Origin: Bacillales bacterium
GTDB lineage: Bacteria; Bacillota; Bacilli; Bacillales; DASSOY01
DNA length: 64,000 bases
Direction: 5' to 3'
Assembly (NCBI GenBank): GCA_035700025.1
Contig: DASSOY010000072.1
Location: forward strand, 144,771-208,770
Under the pieces are notes generated by a model. That model had not been told where the DNA came from and made no database searches. It was given only the letters and a program-made list of their open reading frames with translations. Of the stretch, positions 44,342 through 53,420 are shown piece after piece. Positions within the stretch are counted from its first letter, which is position 1, and each line of letters begins with the position of its first letter. The translations under genes were made by a program, and so were the position numbers.

Positions 44342-44995
44342 ATGAAGATCGGGGCCATGCTGCACTTGCAGCGCGACAAGGAGAAATACCGGTGCCGTCT
44401 CGTCGAGTTGAGCGAGGATTGTCTTTTCATTGATCTTCCGGTTCATATGAAGACGAGAAGGACGAGCTCGTTTCATGTCGGCGATACGTTAACGGTATCC
44501 TACGTCGCTGACGACGGAGCGTTGAACCTTTTTCAAACGGTAGTTGAAGAAAGAAAGGCCGGCAGAATTCCGATGCTGCTGTTGAAAAAACCGCTGGAAA
44601 AAGAGATTGAACGCATCCAACGAAGGCAGTTCGTCCGCATCGACGGTGTGATCGACGTTGCGCTTCACCCGTTGAAAGAACATTTTCCGCCGTTCACGAC
44701 GACCTCGCTTGACATAAGCGCGGGAGGAATGGCCGTGAATTTGCCGAAAGAACACGGGTTGAAAGAAAACATGCAAGTGAAATGCTGGATGGTTCTCCCG
44801 ATGGATTCCGGCGAGATTGAGTATTTGCGTCTCGATGGTTTGGTCGTGCGGATCCTTCAATCAGAAGACGGCAGAAACGAGAAGGCATCACTGAAATTTA
44901 TCGATATGGCGGAATCGGATCGGACCCATGTCATCCGCTATTGTTTTGAACAGCAGCTTCTTTTGAAAAGGAAAGGATTGGAACGTCAAGTATAA
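44342..44995 (+). CDS. ypfA: PilZ-domain c-di-GMP receptor (YpfA/MotI-like)
   Basis: 217 residues, ATG after GGGAGGAG. An N-terminal YcgR-like domain (about 1-90) precedes a PilZ domain with both c-di-GMP motifs: R-R-Q-F-V-R near residue 97 and D-x-S-x-x-G (D-I-S-A-G-G) near 126. The B. subtilis orthologue (also called DgrA/MotI) binds c-di-GMP and then inhibits the flagellar stator MotA. Presence implies c-di-GMP control of motility, consistent with cheR elsewhere in the window. Confidence 0.9.
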   Translation: MKIGAMLHLQRDKEKYRCRLVELSEDCLFIDLPVHMKTRRTSSFHVGDTLTVSYVADDGALNLFQTVVEERKAGRIPMLLLKKPLEKEIERIQRRQFVRIDGVIDVALHPLKEHFPPFTTTSLDISAGGMAVNLPKEHGLKENMQVKCWMVLPMDSGEIEYLRLDGLVVRILQSEDGRNEKASLKFIDMAESDRTHVIRYCFEQQLLLKRKGLERQV

Positions 44996-45041
44996 AGTTC
45001 AGCTGCCTCCGGTTAAACTAACGACCGAGGAGGTTGCCCGC

Positions 45042-45257
45042 ATGTGGAAGTCGATTCTTTTTTTTGAAAAATGGGTCAAAAAGCTCATTGTCGTTCAACT
45101 CGTTTTTCTTGTCGTTGCGCAAGTGTTGTTGCATTTTCATGCAATTGTTCCCTACGTAAACGAAGCCGTTGTGTACGAAGGAGTGATTGATTTATTGAAA
45201 CCCGCTGCTGAATCCGTCATGCGTTTACTGTTTGGACCGGATTCCGGCACCATTTAA
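45042..45257 (+). CDS. ypfB: Small membrane protein YpfB
   Basis: 71 residues, ATG after GAGGAGG. One hydrophobic helix (about 15-35) and a short amphipathic tail; length and position between ypfA and cmk fit B. subtilis YpfB. The function is unknown. Confidence 0.75.
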   Translation: MWKSILFFEKWVKKLIVVQLVFLVVAQVLLHFHAIVPYVNEAVVYEGVIDLLKPAAESVMRLLFGPDSGTI

Positions 45258-45373
45258 AACCTGCTCTGCCCCGCATCGATAGACCGAATCGGAAGAATAT
45301 GATATGATGACACTAAATCGAAACGAATCAGCGACCTGTTTCTATGCCGTAATTTGATATCGTTTTTTCCGAT

Positions 45374-45396
45374 AAAAGCAGGCAGGCCTGCTTTTT
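45374..45396 (+). terminator. Terminator-like hairpin upstream of cmk
   Basis: AAAGCAGG / CCTGCTTT with a 4-nt loop is followed by further T residues. It ends the ypfA-ypfB transcript or acts in the cmk leader; an extended -10 (TGATATGAT) at about 45300 could start a transcript that crosses it. The 184-nt gap holds no gene. Confidence 0.75.
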
Positions 45397-45441
45397 GTTT
45401 ATTATAAATGAGATGGGGAAGTGTCAGCAGGGGGAGGAACG

Positions 45442-46122
45442 ATGGAAGAGAAGATTTGCATTGCCATTGACGGTCCGGCAGCGGCCGGGAAAAGCACCGT
45501 TGCCAAAACGGTAGCCCGCCGGCTCGGGTACGTTTACATTGATACCGGTGCCATGTACCGGGCATTAACGCTAAAAGTTTTGAATGGCAGCATCGATCCC
45601 GAAGATGAAAAGGCGGTTGCCTCGGTCTTGGAAAATACGGCGATCGAATTGATTCAAGGGAATGCGGAACAGCGCATTATGCTCGACGGGACGGACGTGA
45701 CGGAAGAAATTCGCACGGATGCAGTGAGCAACAACGTGTCATTCGTCGCCCGGCATAAGGAAATCCGCAGGGAAATGGTACGAAGGCAGCGTTCCCTCGC
45801 CTTAGACGGCGGTGTCGTCATGGATGGCAGGGACATCGGCACGAACGTCCTTCCGCACGCGGAAGTGAAAATCTTTCTTTCCGCTTCCGTCGAAGTCCGG
45901 GCAGAGAGAAGGCATAAGGAAAATCGCAGCAAAGGGCTTGCGTCAGATTTTGAACAACTTAAGAAAGACATCGAAATACGCGACCGCAGGGATTCCGAAC
46001 GACAGGAAGCGCCGCTTGTGAAAGCGGAGGACGCTGTTGAATTGGATACGACGGCATTAATGATTGACGAAGTCGTCGAAGCGGTGTTGAGGATCGTCGC
46101 GGAAAGGGTTGGCGAACGTTGA
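45442..46122 (+). CDS. cmk: Cytidylate kinase
   Basis: 226 residues from the ATG after GGGGGAGG; the GTG seven codons upstream is rejected. The P-loop G-P-A-A-A-G-K-S-T is at residues 11-19, with the CMP-binding region Y-I-D-T-G-A-M-Y-R and D-G-R-D-I-G-T. It phosphorylates CMP and dCMP. The stop overlaps the plsC start (TTGA), and the order cmk-plsC-ypfD is common in Firmicutes. Confidence 0.96.
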   Translation: MEEKICIAIDGPAAAGKSTVAKTVARRLGYVYIDTGAMYRALTLKVLNGSIDPEDEKAVASVLENTAIELIQGNAEQRIMLDGTDVTEEIRTDAVSNNVSFVARHKEIRREMVRRQRSLALDGGVVMDGRDIGTNVLPHAEVKIFLSASVEVRAERRHKENRSKGLASDFEQLKKDIEIRDRRDSERQEAPLVKAEDAVELDTTALMIDEVVEAVLRIVAERVGER

Positions 46123-46709
46123 GCTTATATGAAATTGTGAAACCGTACGTTCGTTTGTATTTCAAGCTCGTGAACCGGATCGAGGTGATCGGCGCGGACC
46201 GTGTGCCGAAAGAAGGGGGCGTTCTTTTATGCGGAAATCATATCAATAACCTTGATCCTCCTTTGCTCGGTTCCGTTACGCCGCGCAGCGTACATTTCAT
46301 GGCGAAAGCCGAGCTTTTCGACGCTCCGGTTTTAAAAGTGATTCTTCCGCGCATTCACGCCTTTCCCGTAAAAAGAGGCGCTGGCGACAGGCAAGCGTTG
46401 CGTGACGGTCTGAACCTTTTGGACGAGGGCCGGGTACTTGGTCTTTTTCCGGAAGGCACGAGAAGCAAGACGGGGAAACTGGGGAAAGGGTTGTCGGGTG
46501 CCGGTTTTTTCGCCTTGCGGTCGCAGGCTCACGTAGTTCCATGCGCGATCATCGGTTCTTACGTCCCGTTCAGGAAAATCCGCATTGTTTTCGGAGAGCC
46601 GATCGATTTTGCCGAATTGCGGTCGCAGAGAACCTCTGCGGCGGTTGCGACTGAAAAGATCATGCAAGCCATTCGCCTACTCATTGACGAGCACGGTTCA
46701 GATGCTTGA
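46119..46709 (+). CDS. plsC: 1-acyl-sn-glycerol-3-phosphate acyltransferase
   Basis: 196 residues from a TTG that overlaps the cmk stop; AAAGGG lies upstream. The catalytic H-x4-D motif (N-H-I-N-N-L-D, residues about 41-47) and the glycerophosphate motif F-P-E-G-T-R-S (about 112-118) are present. It acylates lysophosphatidic acid to phosphatidic acid. With plsY and gpsA 4 kb downstream, the window holds most early steps of phospholipid synthesis. The B. subtilis plsC is encoded elsewhere. Confidence 0.92.
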   Translation: MSLYEIVKPYVRLYFKLVNRIEVIGADRVPKEGGVLLCGNHINNLDPPLLGSVTPRSVHFMAKAELFDAPVLKVILPRIHAFPVKRGAGDRQALRDGLNLLDEGRVLGLFPEGTRSKTGKLGKGLSGAGFFALRSQAHVVPCAIIGSYVPFRKIRIVFGEPIDFAELRSQRTSAAVATEKIMQAIRLLIDEHGSDA

Positions 46710-46803
46710 CAAGTGAGACCCATTTGTAGGAAGTTAAGAGAAAGTACCCATTTGTTTCTGGCGATGAAGCCGCGTGCTTCATCTGATTAAGGAGGTAATC
46801 TGA

Positions 46804-47946
46804 TTGGTGGAAGAAATGAACAGCGAGATCGAAATGAAATCATTTGCTGTTGGTGACGTGGTCAAAGGAACGGTTACGAAAATTGAAGAAAAGCATGCTC
46901 TCGTAGATGTAGGATTTAAAGTCGACGGAATCGTTCCGATCAGCGAGCTGTCGAGTTTGCATATTGAAAAAGTGAGCGACGTTCTCTCGGAAGGCGACGA
47001 ATTGGATTTGAAAGTGATCCGTGTTTCCGAAGAAGAACTCGTGCTCTCGAAGAAAGCGGTTTTGGCCGACCAGGCTTGGGACGCTCTTGAGGAAAAGTAC
47101 GAGAACGGCGAAACGTTAGAAGTGGAAGTCGCCGATGTCGTCAAAGGCGGACTTGTCGTTGATTTAGGCGTGCGCGGATTCATCCCCGCTTCGCTCGTGG
47201 AACGCCATTACGTAGAGGACTTTTCCGATTACAAAGGCAAAACGATTGAAGTGAAGATCGTTGAGTTGAATCGGGAAAAAAACAAGCTCATCTTGTCGCA
47301 TCGCGCGGTGCTTGACGAACGTGCCGAAGCTGCAAAGCAAGCGACGCTTGATGCTTTACAGCCAGGTGAAGTGGTGGAAGGAACCGTTCAGCGTTTGACG
47401 GATTTCGGAGTGTTTGTTGACATCGGCGGCGTTGACGGCCTCGTTCACATTTCGCAATTGGCCCATTATCGTGTCGAAAAACCATCTGACGTCGTTAGCG
47501 AAGGCGACCAAGTGAAAGTAAAAGTGTTGTCCGTCGATCGCGACAACGAGAGAATATCTTTGTCCATTAAAGAAACCCAACCGGGGCCGTGGGAAGGCTT
47601 GAGGGACAAAATCAGCCCAGGCGATACGATCGAAGGCACCGTAAAGCGCCTGGTTTCGTTCGGCGCTTTCGTCGAAGTGTTTCCTGGTGTTGAAGGTCTC
47701 GTTCACATTTCGGAAATCTCCAACCGCCATATCGCAACGCCGGATGAAGTGTTGACGGAAGGCGAAACAGTGCAAGCAAAAGTGTTAGACGTGAATCCGG
47801 ACGAAAAACGAGTTTCGTTGAGTATGAGAAGCCTTGAGAAAGACGAACCGTTGTACGATTCTACCGGCGATCAAGATTCCGGTGACGACGGCGGCGGCTT
47901 TTCACTCGGTGACATGATCGGCGATCAATTGAAAAAATATAAATAA
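46804..47946 (+). CDS. ypfD: S1-domain RNA-binding protein (YpfD, ribosomal protein S1 homologue)
   Basis: 380 residues from a TTG 8 nt after AAGGAGG; the next codon is GTG, another possible start. Four S1 domains are seen, each starting with a V-G-D-V-V-K-G-T-V or P-G-x-x-x-x-G-T-V type motif and containing D-G-L-V-H-I-S or equivalent. It corresponds to B. subtilis YpfD, which is shorter than E. coli S1 and not essential. A terminator follows. Confidence 0.93.
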   Translation: MVEEMNSEIEMKSFAVGDVVKGTVTKIEEKHALVDVGFKVDGIVPISELSSLHIEKVSDVLSEGDELDLKVIRVSEEELVLSKKAVLADQAWDALEEKYENGETLEVEVADVVKGGLVVDLGVRGFIPASLVERHYVEDFSDYKGKTIEVKIVELNREKNKLILSHRAVLDERAEAAKQATLDALQPGEVVEGTVQRLTDFGVFVDIGGVDGLVHISQLAHYRVEKPSDVVSEGDQVKVKVLSVDRDNERISLSIKETQPGPWEGLRDKISPGDTIEGTVKRLVSFGAFVEVFPGVEGLVHISEISNRHIATPDEVLTEGETVQAKVLDVNPDEKRVSLSMRSLEKDEPLYDSTGDQDSGDDGGGFSLGDMIGDQLKKYK

Positions 47947-47957
47947 GCTAATCCTTG

Positions 47958-48000
47958 CGAGATTTTGTTGCCCATTGGCAATGAAATCTCGTTTTTTTTT
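47958..48000 (+). terminator. Intrinsic terminator of ypfD
   Basis: CGAGATTT pairs with AAATCTCG around an inner TTGCC / GGCAA hairpin, followed by nine T residues. Confidence 0.93.
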
Positions 48001-48052
48001 GATTAACCTTCGGCAAAGATACCGATAATGGAAGGGGACGGGAGGGCGTCGA

Positions 48053-48664
48053 ATGCAAAACGGACTCTTTTTTTATTGGACGGCGTGGGCGGCATGGACG
48101 GCCGTTACTTTCATTTTGCCGAAAGGAAACCTTCGTACAGAGTGGGCTGTCTTAATCATGGCGATCTTGATCGCGTCAGCGGGAACGGTGGAAGTTGCTG
48201 GCTTTGAGAGCCGGGCGGTACTGTTTATTTTACTTGCCTACGGTTACTATAAGCTGTCGCAATTTCGCCCCGCGCGCATGCTTTACGCAATTTTCACCTG
48301 CCATATCATCATGCTTGCCTACGTAGGCTTTTCGTTATACATCTTGTATAATCCCGCTGTGCTTTGGATCGACCGAAATTGGCTGATCGCCGGCATGCTT
48401 TTTGTCGTGACGCAGTTGTTGGTGAAGGATTTTTCGCAGCGTCTCGTTACGGCAATCGTCGGTGCCGTGCACGGCAATTTGATGTATGCGCTATATTTAA
48501 AAGGGTTGGCGTTGTCGTTTTCTGCCGGGTCTTTTCAGTTTCTTGACGGGATTGCCGGGTGTCTGGCAATGATTGTTCTCTGGCACTCCTACGAACAAGC
48601 CACGGTGTTTATTCAACAATTCATGAAACGTTCGCTTTCGCACAAACGGCATTATCCGAGGTAA
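48053..48664 (+). CDS. yphA: YphA family integral membrane protein
   Basis: 203 residues, ATG after GGGACGGGAGGG. At least six hydrophobic helices fill the sequence; an aromatic-rich N-terminus (F-F-Y-W-T-A-W-A-A-W) is typical. Position between ypfD and der matches B. subtilis yphA. Function unknown. Confidence 0.78.
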   Translation: MQNGLFFYWTAWAAWTAVTFILPKGNLRTEWAVLIMAILIASAGTVEVAGFESRAVLFILLAYGYYKLSQFRPARMLYAIFTCHIIMLAYVGFSLYILYNPAVLWIDRNWLIAGMLFVVTQLLVKDFSQRLVTAIVGAVHGNLMYALYLKGLALSFSAGSFQFLDGIAGCLAMIVLWHSYEQATVFIQQFMKRSLSHKRHYPR

Positions 48665-48666
48665 GA

Positions 48667-48695
48667 TTGTGACACCGCCGATTTTTTGGTAAGAT
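48667..48695 (+). promoter_or_regulatory. Sigma-A promoter upstream of der
   Basis: TTGTGA and TAAGAT are separated by 17 nt with an extended TGG before the -10. The start point would be near 48702, giving a leader of about 170 nt. Confidence 0.6.
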
Positions 48696-48785
48696 TAAAA
48701 GGTTCAAGGCATGTTCCGGCGTACGTTTCCTCGCGTTCGCCGACCGCAAAGCCGCCATTAACGGATGAGATTGCGAGCTTGCTTC

Positions 48786-48837
48786 GTGCGCGGTCACCGT
48801 TCGGAACGGGGTTCCGATTCGTGTGACGCGTGTTTTT
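48786..48837 (+). terminator. Terminator-like hairpin in the der leader (candidate attenuator)
   Basis: A long stem is built from GTCAC / GTGAC, then CG / CG, then CGGAAC / GTTCCG with a GGG loop, extended below by a GCG-rich segment. TTTTT follows at 48833-48837. It lies 15 nt before the der ribosome site, downstream of the promoter at 48667. It could therefore attenuate der transcription. Confidence 0.6.
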
Positions 48838-48871
48838 ATACGATGGACCTTAGGAAGGAAGTGTGATTTTC

Positions 48872-50185
48872 ATGACAAAACCGGTTGTCGCCATCGTCGG
48901 TCGGCCGAATGTAGGCAAATCGACGATTTTCAATCGCATCGCCGGGGAAAGGCTGGCGATTGTCGAAGACGTTCCGGGCGTTACCCGCGACAGAGTTTAT
49001 CATGCGGCCGAATGGTTGGACCGGCCGTTCGATTTAATTGATACCGGAGGCATCGTGCTTTCCAATGAACCGATTTCTGTGCAAATACGCCAACAGGCAG
49101 AAATTGCGATCGAAGAAGCGGATGTCATCATTTTCATGACGGACGGAAAAGAAGGATTAACGGGAGCCGACGAAGAGGTCGCGCGTCTTCTTTACCGGTC
49201 CAATAAACCGGTCGTTTTAGCCGTAAACAAAATGGACAGTCCAAAAAGAAATGAACAATTGTACGATTTCTACTCGCTCGGTCTCGGCGAACCCTTTCCG
49301 ATTTCCGGCTCGCACGGCCTCGGGCTCGGTGATTTGCTTGATGAAGTCGTTCGCCATTTTCCCGATCAACGAGAAAACGAATACGATGAAACGGTCATCC
49401 GCTTTTGCTTAATCGGCCGCCCGAACGTCGGGAAATCATCGCTCGTCAATACGATTTTAAGCAAGGAACGGGTCATTGTGAGCAATGTACCTGGAACGAC
49501 AAGGGATGCGATCGATACGCCGTTTAAGAGAGACGATCACGAATATGTGATTATTGATACCGCCGGCATGCGCCGAAGGGGAAAGGTGTATGAAAACACC
49601 GAAAAATACAGCGTGCTTCGCGCAAAAAAGGCTATCGAACGTTCCGACGTCGCCCTTGTCGTCCTGGATGGAGAACAAGGGATCATCGATCAAGACAAAA
49701 AAATTGCCGGGTTTGCGCTCGATGCCGGTCGAGGCATCGTGATCGTCGTTAATAAATGGGATGCCGTCGACAACAAGGACAATCATACGATGCGGGAGTT
49801 CGAGAAAGACATACGCAAACAGTTTCCTTTTCTTGATTTTGCGCCCATCGTTTTTGTGTCCGCGAAAACGAAACAACGGGTCCACAAATTGCTTCCTGTC
49901 ATTAACCAAGTCGACGAGAACCATAGTTTGCGCATCAAAACGAGCGTTCTCAACGACGTGGTGCTCGATGCGGTCACAATGAATCCGACGCCGACACGCA
50001 AAGGACGCAGACTGAAAATTTCCTATGCGACGCAAGTCTCTGTGAAACCGCCGACGTTCGTGTTGTTCGTCAACGATCCAGAGTTGATGCATTTTTCGTA
50101 TGAACGGTATTTGGAGAACGAAATCCGTAAAGCGTTCGGTTTTCAAGGGACGCCGATCCGGATTTTCACGCGCAAAAAACATTAG
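48872..50185 (+). CDS. der: Ribosome biogenesis GTPase Der (EngA)
   Basis: 437 residues from the ATG spaced 10 nt from GGAAGGAAG; a GTG three codons upstream abuts the ribosome site. Two tandem Era-like G domains are clear, each with G-R-P-N-V-G-K-S (about residues 10 and 183), D-T-G-G or D-T-A-G and N-K-M-D or N-K-W-D. A C-terminal KH-like domain (about 350-437) follows. It is an essential factor for 50S subunit assembly. Confidence 0.96.
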   Translation: MTKPVVAIVGRPNVGKSTIFNRIAGERLAIVEDVPGVTRDRVYHAAEWLDRPFDLIDTGGIVLSNEPISVQIRQQAEIAIEEADVIIFMTDGKEGLTGADEEVARLLYRSNKPVVLAVNKMDSPKRNEQLYDFYSLGLGEPFPISGSHGLGLGDLLDEVVRHFPDQRENEYDETVIRFCLIGRPNVGKSSLVNTILSKERVIVSNVPGTTRDAIDTPFKRDDHEYVIIDTAGMRRRGKVYENTEKYSVLRAKKAIERSDVALVVLDGEQGIIDQDKKIAGFALDAGRGIVIVVNKWDAVDNKDNHTMREFEKDIRKQFPFLDFAPIVFVSAKTKQRVHKLLPVINQVDENHSLRIKTSVLNDVVLDAVTMNPTPTRKGRRLKISYATQVSVKPPTFVLFVNDPELMHFSYERYLENEIRKAFGFQGTPIRIFTRKKH

Positions 50186-50230
50186 ACAGACGCGTGCCGT
50201 TTTGCTGTAATGAAAAGGGGAGGGACGAAC

Positions 50231-50827
50231 ATGACTCTTATCATTTCGATCGTATTGGCTTATTTGCTCGGTGCGATCAGTTTCAGCTATTTGATTACGA
50301 AACTTTTGTTGCGGGACGATATTCGTAAACACGGCAGCGGAAACGCGGGGGCAACGAACACGCTTCGCGTACTTGGCGTCTTCCCTGCCGTATTGGTTTT
50401 GCTGCTCGACGTGTTCAAAGGCGTATTGGCGATCTGGATCGCCGGTTGGATCGGCGGCGGTGAGCTCGCCGCGGCGGCAGCCGGATTGATGGCGATCGTC
50501 GGCCATAACTGGCCGATATATTACGGTTTTCGCGGCGGCAAAGGAGTGGCGACGACGATCGGTGTCTTCGCGACGCTGTTTTTGTTTCCCGCATTATCGG
50601 TCGGCGCTTTCGCAATTTTTTTAATCGTTATTACGCGCTTCGTATCGCTCGGTTCCTTATGTTTCGTTGTATTGGCGCCGATCTGCGCTTTATTTTTCGG
50701 CGATGTTCCCGCCGTTTATGCTTATGTCGGACTCATCATTGCAATGCTTTCCATATGGCGGCATCGCTCGAACATTCAACGGCTTTTGAACGGGACAGAA
50801 AACAAAATCGGAAAGAAGGGATCCTAA
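50231..50827 (+). CDS. plsY: Glycerol-3-phosphate acyltransferase PlsY
   Basis: 198 residues from the ATG after AAGGGGAGGG. It is a five-helix membrane protein with the PlsY signatures S-G-N-A-G-A-T-N (about 39-46), G-H-N-W-P (about 97-101) and the glycine-rich G-G-K-G-V-A-T (about 106-112). It transfers acyl from acyl-phosphate to glycerol 3-phosphate. The stop is directly followed by the gpsA start, so the enzyme and the supplier of its substrate are coupled. In B. subtilis plsY (yneS) lies elsewhere. Confidence 0.95.
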   Translation: MTLIISIVLAYLLGAISFSYLITKLLLRDDIRKHGSGNAGATNTLRVLGVFPAVLVLLLDVFKGVLAIWIAGWIGGGELAAAAAGLMAIVGHNWPIYYGFRGGKGVATTIGVFATLFLFPALSVGAFAIFLIVITRFVSLGSLCFVVLAPICALFFGDVPAVYAYVGLIIAMLSIWRHRSNIQRLLNGTENKIGKKGS

Positions 50828-51865
50828 ATGGCGAACATCACGGTTCTTGGCGCAGGGAGCTGGGGTACCGCTTTGGCCCTCGTTTTGTCCGACAATGGAC
50901 ATGAAGTCACGATTTGGGGACGCAGGGAAGAACAAATTTGGGAAATTAACGAAAACCGTTCCAATGAACGGTATTTGCCAAACGTTTCGATCCCCGCGTC
51001 AATAAAGGCAACGACCTCGTTAGCAGAAGCGGCCAAAAACGATGTCGTCGTTTTCGTTGTGCCTACTAAAGCAGCGAGAGAAGTTCTACGCGAATTGAAT
51101 GCTAAATTGAACCGGAAAATTTCTGTTGTTCACGCTTCAAAAGGAATCGAAACGGACTCGCTAAAGCGGATCTCACAAATCATCGAAGATGAAATTGACG
51201 ATCGCTGGCTGGAAAACATTTCGGTCTTGTCCGGCCCGAGCCATGCCGAAGAAGTGAGTATGCGGCAGCCGACCACCGTTACCGTTGCTGCCGATGATCA
51301 AGCACATGCGGCATACATACAGGACTTATTTATCAATAATCGTTTTCGCGTGTATACGAACCCGGATGTTATCGGAGTCGAGTTGGGCGGCGCTTTGAAA
51401 AACATCATCGCTCTCGGGGCAGGAATGTCGGACGGGATCGGGTTCGGCGATAACGCCAAAGCGGCGCTCATTACGAGAGGGCTTGCGGAGATCGCCAGGC
51501 TCGGTACGAAAATGGGGGCGAACCCGCTCACCTTTGCCGGGCTGGCGGGAATGGGCGATTTAATCGTCACTTGCACAAGTGCCCACAGCCGCAATTGGCG
51601 AGCGGGAAACTTGCTCGGAAAAGGAAATCAGCTTGATGACGTGCTCGACAGCATGGGAATGGTTGTCGAAGGCGTTCGCACGGCGAAAGCGGCTTATCGT
51701 TTGGCTCAGCGGGAAAGCGTCGAGATGCCGATCACGATTTGCCTGCATGAAGTATTATTTGAAAACCAACATCCGAAACAGGCGGTAGAGGCATTGATGA
51801 ACCGAATGAGAACGGACGAGGTTGATGATCTTTCGTCCTTGTTGACGGATCGCCTGCAAAAATAG
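50828..51865 (+). CDS. gpsA: Glycerol-3-phosphate dehydrogenase [NAD(P)+]
   Basis: 345 residues, starting on the base after the plsY stop. The NAD(P) motif G-A-G-S-W-G-T-A-L is at about residues 7-15; S-G-P-S-H-A-E-E and the catalytic lysine in G-G-A-L-K-N-I-I-A are present. It reduces dihydroxyacetone phosphate to sn-glycerol 3-phosphate for phospholipid synthesis. Confidence 0.96.
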   Translation: MANITVLGAGSWGTALALVLSDNGHEVTIWGRREEQIWEINENRSNERYLPNVSIPASIKATTSLAEAAKNDVVVFVVPTKAAREVLRELNAKLNRKISVVHASKGIETDSLKRISQIIEDEIDDRWLENISVLSGPSHAEEVSMRQPTTVTVAADDQAHAAYIQDLFINNRFRVYTNPDVIGVELGGALKNIIALGAGMSDGIGFGDNAKAALITRGLAEIARLGTKMGANPLTFAGLAGMGDLIVTCTSAHSRNWRAGNLLGKGNQLDDVLDSMGMVVEGVRTAKAAYRLAQRESVEMPITICLHEVLFENQHPKQAVEALMNRMRTDEVDDLSSLLTDRLQK

Positions 51866-51866
51866 T

Positions 51867-51894
51867 TTCACATTCCTCCGAACGAAGCATACGA
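51867..51894 (+). promoter_or_regulatory. Putative sigma-E promoter of the spoVIF-like gene
   Basis: TCACATT (six of seven matches to KMATATT) and CATACGAT (seven of eight to CATACAMT) are separated by 13 nt, the same spacing as before dacB. The start point would be near 51901, 43 nt before the ATG. Confidence 0.55.
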
Positions 51895-51943
51895 TGTTGT
51901 GAACGTAAACAGCGTCATATGGATCATGAAGGAGGATGTGACC

Positions 51944-52207
51944 ATGCCCGAAAACAATGACTTTTTTAACGATATCGAGAAAAAAACGAACGTATCCAAG
52001 CAACAATTGTTCGAGTTGGCCGATACGGCGAAACATTCCAATTTCACGGATGAGGCATCGGTTCGCCGATTGATTGCCCAGGTTGCTCAAGTGGCAGGCG
52101 TTTCCGTTTCCAAGGAAAAAGAAGACCGCCTCGTCAAAGCAATCATAAACAATCAGATTCCGACGGACCTTTCCACCCTCGCAAAAATGTTTAATCAATC
52201 AAAATAG
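51944..52207 (+). CDS. Stage VI sporulation protein F-like
   Basis: 87 residues from the ATG after GAAGGAGGATG. The small, lysine-rich helical protein (N-x-x-F-F-N-D-I-E-K-K-T at the N-terminus; V-R-R-L-I-A-Q-V-A in the middle) matches the SpoVIF family in length and pattern. B. subtilis SpoVIF (YjcC) acts late in coat assembly as an antagonist linked to GerE; its gene is elsewhere there. Family assignment is from recalled similarity; the sigma-E-type promoter supports a sporulation role. Confidence 0.75.
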   Translation: MPENNDFFNDIEKKTNVSKQQLFELADTAKHSNFTDEASVRRLIAQVAQVAGVSVSKEKEDRLVKAIINNQIPTDLSTLAKMFNQSK

Positions 52208-52302
52208 GCATTCTGATGATGCGCCTTTGAAAAAAATCGCATACACTAACCATGAACGACTCAATCCAGCAAGAGCGCCGGGTTACGGGAAATATTTAGT
52301 CT

Positions 52303-52342
52303 TAAGCTGAAGAAAGGGACCTCTTTCTTTCAGCTTTTTTTT
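52303..52342 (+). terminator. Intrinsic terminator upstream of yphE
   Basis: AAGCTGAAGAAAG pairs imperfectly (one bulge) with CTTTCTTTCAGCTT, and seven more T residues follow. It sits about 95 nt after the spoVIF-like stop. The 265-nt gap to yphE holds this hairpin and a promoter element; I see no gene. Confidence 0.85.
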
Positions 52343-52399
52343 ATGGATTCACGAATCCGAGCGCATTCGAATGCCGGCGAACCACCTTTGGAAGGAGTA

Positions 52400-52408
52400 T
52401 GCTATAAT
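52400..52408 (+). promoter_or_regulatory. Extended -10 promoter of yphE-yphF
   Basis: TGCTATAAT without a clear -35, about 65 nt before the yphE start and downstream of the terminator. Confidence 0.55.
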
Positions 52409-52472
52409 GAACGGGGTATTTTTCTTGACTGAAAACGATGGTGTTCAGCCATCGGAATGAAGGAGGATCCTT

Positions 52473-52673
52473 GTGTCACCCGGACTCATAAAAATGTGGA
52501 TTTCATTTGTTGGGATCGTTTTGTTTCTCGTTGCCGTTGTTTTGATCACGCTCAGCCGAAGAAAATTAAAAGGCTTTTTGAAAGGGTTGACGGCGGTCAT
52601 TGCTTATTGCTGTTTGATCGTTGCCGCGATCATTGTCTTCTTGATTATTGCAAGCGGCGCCCCCGATTCGTAG
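52473..52673 (+). CDS. yphE: YphE family small membrane protein (DUF2768)
   Basis: 66 residues from a GTG after AAGGAGG. Two membrane helices (about 5-25 and 37-60) separated by a short basic loop (S-R-R-K-L-K) match the DUF2768 family. B. subtilis yphE lies at the same place. Function unknown. Confidence 0.78.
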   Translation: MSPGLIKMWISFVGIVLFLVAVVLITLSRRKLKGFLKGLTAVIAYCCLIVAAIIVFLIIASGAPDS

Positions 52674-52700
52674 GAACTTTTATACAGGAGCAGGATAGCC

Positions 52701-53414
52701 ATGTCATTCAATAGAACGTGCAGCTTCGTTTTGATTCTCGCATGCCTGATGCTTGCCGGATGCGGCTATACAGGAAATGTCGAAATCCAACATCATGTTT
52801 ATCAAGCGCAACTTCATGCGGTTCAAGAAGCTGTGGATGAGTTTCAGAAAGATAAAGGCATATTGCCGATAAAAAACAGCACGATGACGACGCCGATCTA
52901 TATCAAATATCCGATCGACTTCCGCCGCTTGCAAGCTTATCTTCCGGATGCCCCTGACAACGCCTTTCAAAACGGAGGCATTTATGAATATGTTCTCGTT
53001 GATGTCGAACGAAATCCGACCGTGAAAGTCGTGGACTTGACGACGCTCGAAAAAGTGCGGGAAGTGCAGCGAAGAGTGAACGCGTATTGGTATGAACATC
53101 ATTTTGCGCCGCTCGGCAAAGTGATTGTCCCGAAACGTTATACGATTGATTACGAAGCGCTTGGGTATGATGAGACGCCGATGGTCACAAGTCCGTTTAC
53201 CGGGCATCTGCTTGGCTTCGTCATGGATGCGGACGTCGATGTTTCGATCGATTACCGTCAAGATTTGTATGCGTTTCTGAACAAATACGGCGGCGATTTC
53301 GAAACAGGAGAAGACATCCGCGAAATGTTGGTGAACCATTCCCCGTTCGTGCCGGCGGAATCCGTCCCGTACACGATCGACGCCAACGGTGAACCGGTCT
53401 TTTTAGTAAAATAA
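52701..53414 (+). CDS. yphF: YphF-like lipoprotein
   Basis: 237 residues, ATG after CAGGAGCAGG. A lipoprotein signal ends with the lipobox L-A-G-C (cysteine near residue 21). The mature part is about 215 residues, acidic and soluble, on the outer face of the membrane. Position between yphE and spoIVA matches B. subtilis YphF. Function unknown. A terminator follows. Confidence 0.8.
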   Translation: MSFNRTCSFVLILACLMLAGCGYTGNVEIQHHVYQAQLHAVQEAVDEFQKDKGILPIKNSTMTTPIYIKYPIDFRRLQAYLPDAPDNAFQNGGIYEYVLVDVERNPTVKVVDLTTLEKVREVQRRVNAYWYEHHFAPLGKVIVPKRYTIDYEALGYDETPMVTSPFTGHLLGFVMDADVDVSIDYRQDLYAFLNKYGGDFETGEDIREMLVNHSPFVPAESVPYTIDANGEPVFLVK

Positions 53415-53420
53415 GCATTT

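Noticed and set aside
45258-45441. Riboswitch or small gene in the cmk leader
   Set aside because: Apart from the hairpin and a weak -10 there are no conserved aptamer blocks and no open frame with a ribosome site before the cmk start.
52253-52300. 15-codon open frame (ATG near 52251) between spoVIF-like gene and terminator
   Set aside because: No ribosome site, very short and no conservation evidence.
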